From positions 1 to 5,393 of the forward strand of contig JAJYBX010000165.1 of the NCBI GenBank assembly GCA_021778785.1: a stretch of DNA of 5,393 nt, written 5' to 3'. This document shows, one piece after another, positions 1-5,393 of this stretch. Under the pieces are notes generated by a model. It saw only the letters and a list, made by a program, of their open reading frames with translations. It ran no database searches and was not told the origin of the DNA. This DNA comes from Acidobacteriota bacterium. GTDB taxonomy: Bacteria; Acidobacteriota; Holophagae; Holophagales; Holophagaceae. A program made the translations under genes and the position numbers. Positions within the stretch are counted from its first letter, which is position 1. The number at the start of each line of letters is the position of its first letter.

Positions 1-1
1 G

Positions 2-283
2 GTGGTGGCCCTCATGCCCCACGACGCCCACCGCGAGAAGACCCTCAGCAACCTCCAGGAGGCCGCCGCCCGCGATGGCCGCATCCTGGCCCTCGTCACC
101 GAGGGCGACACGGGGCTCGCGACCATCGCCGAGGACGTCCTCGAGATCCCCGCCGTCCACCCCTGGCTGGCCCCCATCCTCTACACCGTGCCCCTGCAGT
201 TGCTGGCCTACCACATCGCGGTATTGAGAGGCTGCGACGTGGACCAGCCGAGGAACCTGGCCAAGAGCGTGACCGTCGAATAG
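2..283 (+). CDS. glmS: Glutamine--fructose-6-phosphate aminotransferase (isomerizing), C-terminal fragment
   Basis: This is the last 93 codons of GlmS, the cytosolic enzyme that makes glucosamine-6-phosphate from fructose-6-phosphate and glutamine, the entry step to UDP-GlcNAc, peptidoglycan and LPS. The reading frame is already open at the left edge, so the true start lies outside the window and the GTG at position 2 is not a start. The fragment covers the end of the second SIS (sugar isomerase) domain. The stretch [17 protein letters not shown] and the ending [15 protein letters not shown] match the known C-terminus of E. coli GlmS almost residue for residue. The lysine in LAKSVTVE corresponds to the catalytic Lys603 of the E. 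coli enzyme, which forms the Schiff base with the sugar. No damage is visible in the part shown. The next element is a GC-rich hairpin 25 bases after the stop. Confidence 0.97.
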   Translation: MVALMPHDAHREKTLSNLQEAAARDGRILALVTEGDTGLATIAEDVLEIPAVHPWLAPILYTVPLQLLAYHIAVLRGCDVDQPRNLAKSVTVE

Positions 284-308
284 GCCCGGAAAGTCGCAGG
301 AAATTCAC

Positions 309-330
309 GGCGGGGCCCTCCGGCCCCGCC
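309..330 (+). terminator. GC-rich hairpin after glmS, possible terminator
   Basis: A perfect 9-bp stem (GGCGGGGCC at 309-317 pairing with GGCCCCGCC at 322-330) closes a four-base CTCC loop, beginning 25 bases after the glmS stop codon. There is no run of T after the stem, so it is not a canonical intrinsic terminator. Its position right after the stop suggests a role in ending or stabilising the glmS transcript. In high-GC genomes such T-less hairpins are common after genes. The sequence is also open in the frame of the following small reading frame, so it could instead lie inside a longer version of that gene. Confidence 0.5.
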
Positions 331-358
331 CATCCTGGGACCGGGAGCTCTCCCGCCT

Positions 359-363
359 GGAGG
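359..363 (+). promoter_or_regulatory. Shine-Dalgarno sequence of the 41-codon reading frame
   Basis: GGAGG lies five bases before the ATG at 369. It is the main reason for choosing this start, because the same frame stays open upstream for many codons without any other ATG, GTG or TTG. Confidence 0.5.
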
Positions 364-368
364 GGCCG

Positions 369-494
369 ATGGTCGCCGCCCTCTACCCGCACCACCGCCC
401 GTTCGATCCCGCCCGGATCCCGGGCCTCGATTGGCTTCTCGCCCTTCTGGGCGCCACCCTCGCCTACCTGCTCTGGCCCGGAGCCCTCGACTAG
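369..494 (+). CDS. Putative single-pass membrane microprotein, 41 residues
   Basis: I do not recognise this protein, and it may not be a gene. It begins at an ATG with a good Shine-Dalgarno sequence and ends at a TAG, giving 41 residues. The first half is hydrophilic and rich in His, Pro and Arg (ALYPHHRPFDPARIPGL). The second half is a probable transmembrane helix, roughly residues 22-38 (WLLALLGATLAYLLWPG), ending with a short acidic tail. An Arg- and His-containing N-terminus would predict that end to be cytosolic. Nearly all codons end in G or C, as in the neighbouring real genes, although this is weak evidence in so GC-rich a genome. It sits between the glmS hairpin and the tRNA-Val promoter, with no convincing promoter of its own, and could be read from glmS read-through. 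The alternative is non-coding spacer DNA that is open by chance. Confidence 0.45.
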   Translation: MVAALYPHHRPFDPARIPGLDWLLALLGATLAYLLWPGALD

Positions 495-515
495 GCCCAC
501 CTCGCTCCTAGCCGC

Positions 516-543
516 TCGACAGACGCCCCGGATCCGCTAGAAT
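516..543 (+). promoter_or_regulatory. Sigma70-type promoter of the tRNA-Val gene
   Basis: A -35 box TCGACA (516-521, five of six matches to TTGACA) and a -10 box TAGAAT (538-543, five of six matches to TATAAT) are separated by 16 bases. Transcription would start near 550, a few bases before the mature tRNA 5' end at 556, implying a very short 5' leader for RNase P to remove. The boxes stand out against GC-rich surroundings, which makes chance less likely. Confidence 0.75.
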
Positions 544-555
544 GGACCTTCGCGC

Positions 556-630
<75 letters not shown>

Positions 631-634
631 AGAC

Positions 635-657
635 AGGCCGCCGAAAGGCGGCCTTTT
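635..657 (+). terminator. Intrinsic terminator of tRNA-Val
   Basis: The stem AGGCCGCC (635-642) pairs perfectly with GGCGGCCT (647-654) around a stable GAAA tetraloop (643-646), and a run of four T (654-657) follows. It begins four bases after the encoded CCA end, so it closes the tRNA transcription unit and isolates it from the protease gene downstream. Confidence 0.93.
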
Positions 658-716
658 GCTGTACCTGACTCCGGGCGGTCCCGGGCCGCCGAGAGGCAGC
701 CACGCCCCGGTTGGAC

Positions 717-722
717 TATGAT
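717..722 (+). promoter_or_regulatory. Possible -10 box of the tricorn homologue gene
   Basis: TATGAT matches five of six bases of TATAAT and lies 59 bases before the ATG of the protease gene, just after the tRNA terminator where a new promoter is expected. No convincing -35 box is found 16-19 bases upstream (the region reads GAGAGGCAGC), so the call is weak. If it is used, the leader would be about 50 bases, ending in the Shine-Dalgarno sequence GGAG (772-775). Confidence 0.3.
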
Positions 723-781
723 GCGAAGGCCACCCCCCGCCTCGGCTTCCGGTCCGGGAAGCCCCCTCTTCGGAGCCCGCC

Positions 782-3700
782 ATGCCGTTCCGCGCGCTGC
801 TCATCCTGGCCCTGGCCCTGGTCCTCCAGGCCGGGGAGGTGCCGCTGCTCCTGCAGCATCCGACCCTGTCCCGCACCCGCATCGCGTTCGATTACGCCGG
901 GGAGATCTGGGACGTGCCCCGGGAGGGCGGGGAGGCCCGCAGGATCGTGGCGGGGGCCGGGCGCTGCACCCATCCCGTCTACTCGCCGGACGGCAGCCGC
1001 CTCGCCTACACGGGGCGCTACGACGGCAACGACGATGTCTATGTGGTGCCCGCAGAGGGTGGTGAACCCCTGAGGCTCACCTACCATCCCGGACCGGACG
1101 AGGTCCTCGGCTGGTCGCCGGACGGCAAACGAGTGATCTTCAGCTCCACCCGGACGACCGCCCGGGATCTGCCCCAGCTCTTCACCGTGGCGGCCACGGG
1201 CGGGCTGCCGGAGCCCCTGCCACTGCCCTCCGGCAACGAGGCCAGCTACTCGCCGGACGGGACCCACCTCGCCTACTCGCCCTTCAACCAGTGGCAGCCG
1301 GCGTGGAAGCACTACCGGGGCGGCCAGACGGCCCGCCTCTGGATCGCCGACCTCGCCGATTCCAGCATCGTCCGCATCCCCCGGGAGAATTCCAACGACC
1401 GCGATCCCATGTGGGTGGGCGGCACGGTCTATTTCCTTTCGGACCGCGAGGGCCCCGTCACGCTCTACGCCTACGACACCGCGGCGAAGACCGTCCGCAA
1501 GGTCCTCGCCAACTCCGACGGGTTCGACCTGGTCTCGGCCTCCGCCGGACCCGGCGGCATCGTCTACCACCAGTTCGGCTCCCTGCACCTCTACGACTTC
1601 GCCACCGGGAAGGCCACCCGGGTGCCGGTCTCCCTCACGGCGGACCTGCCGGAGCGCCGCCCCCACTTCGAGAAGGTGGAGCCCCGTCAGATCCTCCACG
1701 CGGCCCTGTCCCCCAGCGGGAAGCGGGCCCTGTTCGAGACGCGGGGCGAGATCCTCTCCGTGCCCGCCGAGAAGGGGGACGCCCGGAACCTCACCCGCAG
1801 CCCCGGCGTCGCGGACCGCGACCCCGCCTGGTCGCCCGACGGGAAGTGGGTGGCCTGGTTCTCGGACGCGTCCGGCGAGTACGCCCTCCACCTGCGTGCC
1901 CCGGATGGGCTGGGCCCGGTGCGGGCGATCGACCTCGGCCAGCCGCCCTCCTATTTCTACGGCCCCCGCTGGTCGCCCGACAGCCGGAAGATCGCCTACA
2001 CGGACAAGCGCCTGAACCTCTGGGTCGTGGACCTGGAACATCCCGTGCCGGTGAAGGTCGACACCGATCTCTACGACACCCCCGTCAGCGACCTCGATCC
2101 CGCCTGGTCGCCGGACAGCCGCTGGCTCGCCTACGCCAAGCAGCTGCCGAACCACCTGCATGCGATCTTCGTCTGCGACCTGACGGACCGCAAGCCGCAC
2201 CGGATCACCGACGGGATGAGCGATGCCACCTCCGCGCGCTTCGACCGCAGCGGCAAGTACCTCTACTTCCTGGCGGGCACGGACACGGGCCTGTCGGCGG
2301 GCTGGCTGGACATGACCAGCCTGGGCCATCCCGTCAGCCAGGGCGTCTATGCGGCGGTTCTCCGGAAGGACCTGCCCTCGCCCGTGGCGCCGGAGAGCGA
2401 CGAGGAGACGGCCGCGGCTCCGGACAAGGACAAGAACGGCACGCGCCCGGAGAAGGGCGACGGGAAGAAGCCGGACAAGGCGGATCCGGAGCCCGTGCGG
2501 ATCGACTTCGACGGCCTGGATCAGCGCATCGTCAGCTTGCCGCTGCCGCTGGCCAACTACACCACTCTGGAGACGGGCACCGCCGGCGTCCTGTTCCTCG
2601 CCTCGGTCCCCACGGCCTTCACGGACGAGGAGAGCCTCGAACTCCAGGGCGTTCCGGCCGAGGTCACCCGCTTCGACCTGAAGACCCGGAAGGCGGAGAA
2701 GCTCGCGGAGGGGGTCGATGGCGGCCGGTCCTCGTACGGGGGCATGCCCACCTTCCGCGTGTCCGCGGACGGCTCGAAGCTGCTCTTCGCACGGAAGGGC
2801 AAGTGGTTCCTCGCGCCCGGCGACAAGCCTGCCAAGGCCGGCGAGGGCGCCCTGCCGCTGGAGGCCGTGCGGGTCGAGGTGGATCCTGCGGCCGAATGGC
2901 GCCAGATGTACCGCGAGGTGTGGCGCATCGAGCGGGACTTCTTCTACGACCCCCACCACCACGGCCTCGACCTGGCCCGGACGGAGCGGCTCTACGAGCC
3001 CTTCCTGGCGGGCATCGGCAGCCGCGAGGATCTCAACCGGCTCTTCGAGGAGATGACCGGGTGGCTGGTGGTCGGCCACACCTTCATCCGGGGCGGCGAC
3101 TCGCCCCGGCAGGAACCCCTGGGCGTGGGTCTGCTGGGCGCGGACTACCGGATCGTCGAGGGCCGCTACCAGTTCGCCCGGATCTACCGCGGGGAGAACT
3201 GGAACCCCCGGCTCCAGGCACCCCTGACGGTGCCCGGCGTGGAGGTGCGGGAGGGCGACTTCCTGCTGTCCGTCAACGGGGAGCCCCTCAAGGGCGACGA
3301 GGACGTCTACCGCCTCTTCCAGAACACCGCCGGCAAGCAGACCGTCCTCACCGTGGGGCCCAAGGCCGACGGCGCCGGCGCCCGCCAGGTGACGGTCGTC
3401 CCGGTGCCCTCGGAGGCCCAGCTGCGGCTCCGCTCCTGGATGGAGGCCAACCGGCGCCGGGTGGACGAGCTGTCCGGCGGGCGCCTGGCCTACGTCTACA
3501 TCCCCGACACCAACCTCGCCGGGTTCGCGAACTTCAACCGCTACTACTTCTCCCAGGTGGGCAAGCTCGGGGCGGTGCTCGACGAACGCTTCAACCACGG
3601 TGGCCAGATCGCCGACTACATCATCGAGAACCTGCTGCGCACGCCGCAGATGGCGAACGCCAGCCGGGAGGGCGCGGACGTGGTCGAGCCCGCGCAGGCC

Positions 3701-4105
3701 ATCTTCGGGCCCAAGGTGATGGTCATCAACCAGATGTCCGGCTCCGGCGGCGATGCCCTGCCCTGGCTCTTCCGCAAGGCCGGCCTGGGCCCCCTCGTGG
3801 GCACCCGCACCTGGGGCGGCCTCGTGGGCATCAGCGGCTATCCGCAGCTGATGGACGGCGGCTCCGTCACCGCGCCCCGCTGGGGGCTCTACGGGACGAA
3901 GGGCGATTGGGAGGTCGAGAACGCAGGCATAGGCCCCGACATCGAGGTGGACCAGGATCCGGCCCTGGTGCGCCAGGGGCACGATCCCCAGCTGGAGCGC
4001 GCCGTGAAGGAGGCCCTCGAGCTGCTGGCCGCGCATCCCGTGCCGGCCCTGAAGCGGCCCGCCTACCCCGACTACCACCAGGCGCTGCCGAAGCCGGTGC
4101 AGTAG
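782..4105 (+). CDS. Secreted tricorn protease homologue (S41 family serine peptidase)
   Basis: This 1107-residue protein belongs to the tricorn family, large peptidases that in archaea trim oligopeptides released by the proteasome. The ATG follows GGAG at a six-base spacing. Residues 1-17 look like a Sec signal peptide (MPFRALLILALALVLQA), implying a periplasmic or exported enzyme, unlike cytosolic archaeal tricorn. Two PD40/WD40-like propellers follow, with SPDG-type turns at 67-71, 111-115 and 156-160 in the first (about 28-285), and at 309-313, 350-354, 397-401 and 442-446 in the second (about 300-690). A Lys/Asp/Glu/Pro-rich linker (about 533-572) interrupts the second. Then come a helical core region (about 700-770), a PDZ domain (about 775-870) and the S41 catalytic domain (about 895-1080). 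By alignment from memory to Thermoplasma tricorn, the nucleophile is Ser988 (MSGSGGD), the general base His766 (VVGHTF) and the supporting acid Glu1046 (VENAGIGPD); GTRTWGGLVGI (1007-1017) is a family hallmark. The residue before His766 is Gly instead of Ser, and the one after Ser988 is Gly instead of Asp. Length is close to the archaeal 1071. Peptide scavenging is an inference. Confidence 0.95.
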   Translation: MPFRALLILALALVLQAGEVPLLLQHPTLSRTRIAFDYAGEIWDVPREGGEARRIVAGAGRCTHPVYSPDGSRLAYTGRYDGNDDVYVVPAEGGEPLRLTYHPGPDEVLGWSPDGKRVIFSSTRTTARDLPQLFTVAATGGLPEPLPLPSGNEASYSPDGTHLAYSPFNQWQPAWKHYRGGQTARLWIADLADSSIVRIPRENSNDRDPMWVGGTVYFLSDREGPVTLYAYDTAAKTVRKVLANSDGFDLVSASAGPGGIVYHQFGSLHLYDFATGKATRVPVSLTADLPERRPHFEKVEPRQILHAALSPSGKRALFETRGEILSVPAEKGDARNLTRSPGVADRDPAWSPDGKWVAWFSDASGEYALHLRAPDGLGPVRAIDLGQPPSYFYGPRWSPDSRKIAYTDKRLNLWVVDLEHPVPVKVDTDLYDTPVSDLDPAWSPDSRWLAYAKQLPNHLHAIFVCDLTDRKPHRITDGMSDATSARFDRSGKYLYFLAGTDTGLSAGWLDMTSLGHPVSQGVYAAVLRKDLPSPVAPESDEETAAAPDKDKNGTRPEKGDGKKPDKADPEPVRIDFDGLDQRIVSLPLPLANYTTLETGTAGVLFLASVPTAFTDEESLELQGVPAEVTRFDLKTRKAEKLAEGVDGGRSSYGGMPTFRVSADGSKLLFARKGKWFLAPGDKPAKAGEGALPLEAVRVEVDPAAEWRQMYREVWRIERDFFYDPHHHGLDLARTERLYEPFLAGIGSREDLNRLFEEMTGWLVVGHTFIRGGDSPRQEPLGVGLLGADYRIVEGRYQFARIYRGENWNPRLQAPLTVPGVEVREGDFLLSVNGEPLKGDEDVYRLFQNTAGKQTVLTVGPKADGAGARQVTVVPVPSEAQLRLRSWMEANRRRVDELSGGRLAYVYIPDTNLAGFANFNRYYFSQVGKLGAVLDERFNHGGQIADYIIENLLRTPQMANASREGADVVEPAQAIFGPKVMVINQMSGSGGDALPWLFRKAGLGPLVGTRTWGGLVGISGYPQLMDGGSVTAPRWGLYGTKGDWEVENAGIGPDIEVDQDPALVRQGHDPQLERAVKEALELLAAHPVPALKRPAYPDYHQALPKPVQ

Positions 4106-4106
4106 C

Positions 4107-4151
4107 GGTCTGCGCGCGCCCCCCGCGAGGGCCGGGGGGCGCGCGCAGACC
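4107..4151. repeat. Perfect 18-bp inverted repeat, possible bidirectional terminator or mRNA hairpin
   Basis: GGTCTGCGCGCGCCCCCC (4107-4124) and its exact reverse complement (4134-4151) flank a nine-base loop, GCGAGGGCC. The hairpin starts one base after the tricorn TAG stop and ends six bases before the Shine-Dalgarno sequence of the DUF2835 gene. Sixteen of the 18 pairs are G-C, so the RNA stem would be extremely stable. No T run follows on either strand. It could terminate most tricorn transcripts, protect their 3' end from exonucleases, or set the ratio of the two gene products. Which of these applies cannot be told from sequence. Confidence 0.85.
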
Positions 4152-4157
4152 CTCGGC

Positions 4158-4163
4158 GAGGGG
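4158..4163 (+). promoter_or_regulatory. Shine-Dalgarno sequence of the DUF2835 gene
   Basis: GAGGGG ends four bases before the GTG at 4168 and decides that non-ATG start. No ATG lies in frame near the conserved N-terminus, and the GTG places the family's usual beginning (a short R-F-x-F/L strand) at the very start of the protein. Confidence 0.75.
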
Positions 4164-4167
4164 ATCC

Positions 4168-4386
4168 GTGCTGCGGTTCGAATTCCATCTCAGCATCCCG
4201 GCAGAGGACTACCTGGCGTACTACCGGGGCGCCGTCCGGCAGGTGCTCGCCCGCACGGCGGAAGGAACGCCGGTGCTGTTCCCGGCCTCGCTGCTGACGC
4301 CCTTCGTCACGGCCGCGGGCATCCACGGGGACTTCGTCCTGACCTGCGATGCGCGGAACCGGGGCGCCCGGCTGGAACGGCGGTAG
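4168..4386 (+). CDS. DUF2835 family protein, 72 residues
   Basis: I recognise this as a DUF2835 (PF11197) protein, a family of about 70 residues with no established function. The pattern fits along its whole length: an N-terminal strand (LRFEFHLSI), the helix motif AEDYLAYYRGAVRQVLA (residues 12-28), then G-x-x-V-x-FPAS (33-41), LxPFVT (43-48) and GIHGDF (51-56). In this family the order 'YLxYYxG..., FPA..., PFVTxxGIxGxF' is characteristic. There is no signal peptide or membrane segment, so it should be cytosolic. The C-terminus here (RNRGARLERR) is more basic than I would expect. The start is GTG. It lies 62 bases after the secreted tricorn gene on the same strand, with an 18-bp hairpin filling most of that gap and no visible promoter, so it is probably reached by read-through. 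Its stop is only 10 bases from the stop of the opposing gene. A functional link with the protease is not supported by the protein itself. Confidence 0.88.
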   Translation: MLRFEFHLSIPAEDYLAYYRGAVRQVLARTAEGTPVLFPASLLTPFVTAAGIHGDFVLTCDARNRGARLERR

Positions 4387-4396
4387 GCCCCGGGGC
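4387..4396. repeat. 10-bp palindrome between convergent stop codons
   Basis: GCCCCGGGGC exactly fills the gap between the TAG of the DUF2835 gene (4384-4386) and the TGA of the opposing gene (complement of 4397-4399). Imperfect symmetry continues outward: a G-T wobble and one mismatch are followed by four pairs (4381-4384 with 4399-4402). It could act as a small shared hairpin, but no T run is present on either side. Confidence 0.4.
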
Positions 4397-5173
4397 TCAC
4401 CGGCCAGCGGTCCGCCCCGTCCGGAACCAGTCCGCCAGGGTGCCGAAGGCGCCGGTGGTGAGCTGATAGCCGAGGTAGGCGAAGGTCTGGCGTTCGCCGC
4501 CCACGTTGCGGCCGGCGCTGAAGAGGACGTGGTGCTTCTCCCCGAGGTTCACCTGGCCGCCGAGGTCGAACCCGCTGGAGGCCTGACCGTCGAGGGTGGA
4601 GGCCGTGGTGTGGAACAGCTCCGCGCCGAGGGTGAGGTGTTCACCGACGTCCCGCTGGAGCAGCCAGCCCGCGTAGGTCCAGTTGCGCTGGCCCTCGCCC
4701 GGGTTCCGCCACCAGCCCCAGCCGCCGTACGTGGTCCAGGGACCCCAGGCCTTCTGGATCCAGACGGGGAGGTAGACCTGCGTGTGGCCTGCGCCGAGGC
4801 CCTTGGCCACGTCCCCCGTGGGCAGCTCGACCAGGGGGAAGACCCCGATCTGGGGCCGGTCGTCCGTCTCGTGCAGGAAGCGGAACTTCACGCCCAGCTC
4901 TGTGTCGCCCCGTCCCGCTTGGCTGGGCGCGCCCCGGGGGCGGTCGAAGGCCCAGGGTACGACCACATGGAACTGGGTGTCCGGCAGGATGCCGTAGTTG
5001 AACTCCAGGGCCGGGCCCACGCCCGAGCTGTCCCCCGGAACGCGCTGCCCGGCGCCGAAGACGTAGAACTCCAGGTGGCCCGGTTCCACGGGCTCGGGAT
5101 CATCCGTCCGGAAGGGGGGCCCCGCCAGCGCAGCGAGCGAGGCGAGGAGGAGGCAGGCGGTTCGACCCTTCAT
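4397..5173 (-). CDS. Predicted outer-membrane protein of the MetA-pathway/transporter type (PF13557-like)
   Basis: This 258-residue protein starts MKGRTACLLLASLAALA, a short Sec signal peptide with a likely cut after Ala17, giving a mature protein that begins GPPFRTDDPEPVEPGHLEFY. That opening, the following FNYGILPDTQFHVVVPWAF, and the later FPLVELPTGD with its VYLPVWIQK strand are typical of proteins annotated as 'transporter' or 'MetA-pathway of phenol degradation' (PF13557), which are expected to form outer-membrane beta-barrels. Alternating hydrophobic residues and many Trp/Tyr residues, for example GPWTTYGGWGWWRNPGEGQ, fit barrel strands with aromatic girdles. The transported substrate, if any, is unknown; the phenol label comes from one family member and should not be taken literally. 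The frame is open for 29 further codons upstream, but those overlap the preceding gene and lack a signal peptide, so the ATG at 5173 is preferred. No clear Shine-Dalgarno sequence precedes it, so it may be translated by coupling to the gene 31 bases upstream. Confidence 0.82.
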   Translation of the reverse strand: MKGRTACLLLASLAALAGPPFRTDDPEPVEPGHLEFYVFGAGQRVPGDSSGVGPALEFNYGILPDTQFHVVVPWAFDRPRGAPSQAGRGDTELGVKFRFLHETDDRPQIGVFPLVELPTGDVAKGLGAGHTQVYLPVWIQKAWGPWTTYGGWGWWRNPGEGQRNWTYAGWLLQRDVGEHLTLGAELFHTTASTLDGQASSGFDLGGQVNLGEKHHVLFSAGRNVGGERQTFAYLGYQLTTGAFGTLADWFRTGRTAGR

Positions 5174-5204
5174 GGGAGACGATGCTAGCCCCGATCCACC
5201 GTCC

Positions 5205-5393
5205 TCAGAACTGGAACCCGGCGGAGATGAGCAGGCTCTTGAGCTGGGTGTCCTGCTCATCCTGGCTGCGGGGCCGCCCCATGATGCGCTTCCAGTCGGC
5301 GGCGTACTCGAGCTTGAGGGGGACGCCCAGCTTCAGGATGAGGCCCAGCCCCAGGGAGGTGCGCATGGCCGGGAACGGAGCCGCGGCGTTCTT
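5205..5393 (-). CDS. Outer-membrane beta-barrel protein, C-terminal fragment
   Basis: Sixty-two codons and a TGA stop are present; the rest lies beyond the right edge. Read on the minus strand, the fragment begins KNAAAPFPAMRTSLGLGL and continues with alternating hydrophobic strands (LGLGLILKLGVPLKLEY), a charged turn (ADWKRIMGRPRSQDEQDTQ) and a last strand LKSLLISAGFQF. A final beta-strand ending in a C-terminal Phe is the classic signal by which the BAM complex recognises outer-membrane barrels. The pattern resembles the last strands of Omp85/BamA-like surface antigens or of barrel-ended PD40 proteins, but the fragment is too short to name a family. The gene runs in the same direction as the PF13557-like gene, 31 bases ahead of it, so the two are probably cotranscribed. 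There is no strong terminator between them. Confidence 0.75.
   Translation of the reverse strand, partial: KNAAAPFPAMRTSLGLGLILKLGVPLKLEYAADWKRIMGRPRSQDEQDTQLKSLLISAGFQF

Noticed and set aside
96..500. Minus-strand frame of 134 codons across the glmS end and the following spacer
   Set aside because: It overlaps the certain glmS coding region, has no family resemblance and has the Gly/Arg/Pro-rich composition of a shadow frame.
716..4078. Uninterrupted minus-strand reading frame of 1120 codons opposite the tricorn gene
   Set aside because: It is the mirror of a gene with strong GC bias at third positions, which removes stop codons from an antisense frame. Its translation is low-complexity (rich in Gly, Val, Arg, Ala and His) with no recognisable domain, while the plus-strand product is clearly tricorn.
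1291..4386. Second long plus-strand frame of 1031 codons overlapping the tricorn gene
   Set aside because: It is a frame-shifted shadow, rich in Arg, Pro and Gly, with no family resemblance. Only its last 72 codons are meaningful, and these are the separate DUF2835 gene starting at 4168.
4349..5188. Plus-strand frame of 279 codons opposite the PF13557-like gene
   Set aside because: Its composition (Gly, Ala, Val, Glu, Arg) is typical of an antisense shadow, whereas the minus-strand product has a signal peptide and a recognisable family pattern.
5174..5260. Upstream extension of the PF13557-like protein by 29 residues
   Set aside because: The extension would overlap the end of the preceding gene and put a Ser/Pro-rich segment before the signal peptide. 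The internal ATG at 5173 gives a proper Sec signal.

Overview
This window is a stretch of ordinary, densely packed bacterial chromosome with very high GC content (roughly 70% by eye) and a strong preference for G or C at third codon positions. The proteins point to a Gram-negative host: a Sec-exported tricorn-type protease, a predicted outer-membrane channel-like protein, and the C-terminal end of an outer-membrane beta-barrel. I would tentatively guess an acidobacterium of the Holophaga/Geothrix type, but this rests on gene content and base composition, not on any search. No mobile element, CRISPR array or phage gene is visible.

Left part (1-780). The window opens inside the 3' end of glmS (glucosamine-6-phosphate synthase), which ends at 283 and is followed by a GC-rich hairpin without a T run. 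A 41-codon reading frame with a good ribosome binding site and one probable membrane helix follows (369-494); it is the least certain gene here. A well-formed sigma70-type promoter (TCGACA-16 bp-TAGAAT) then drives a single tRNA-Val with anticodon GAC (556-630, CCA encoded), closed by a textbook intrinsic terminator (635-657).

Middle part (717-4386). One gene fills 782-4105: a 1107-residue secreted tricorn protease homologue with two PD40/WD40-like propellers, a charged linker, a PDZ domain and an S41-type catalytic domain. The catalytic His, Ser and Glu positions can be assigned, but two residues next to them differ from archaeal tricorn. A perfect 18-bp inverted repeat separates it from a small downstream gene of the DUF2835 family (4168-4386), which starts at GTG behind a strong Shine-Dalgarno sequence.

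Right part (4397-5393). Two minus-strand genes run toward the DUF2835 gene. First in transcription order is the C-terminus of an outer-membrane beta-barrel protein (5205-5393, truncated by the window edge), then, after 31 bases, a secreted protein resembling the PF13557 'MetA-pathway/transporter' outer-membrane family (4397-5173). The two convergent coding blocks are separated by only 10 bases, which form a perfect palindrome. I see no wholly new system. The points most worth a second look are the 18-bp hairpin, the altered active-site neighbours of the tricorn homologue, the candidate membrane microprotein and the placement of the DUF2835 gene.
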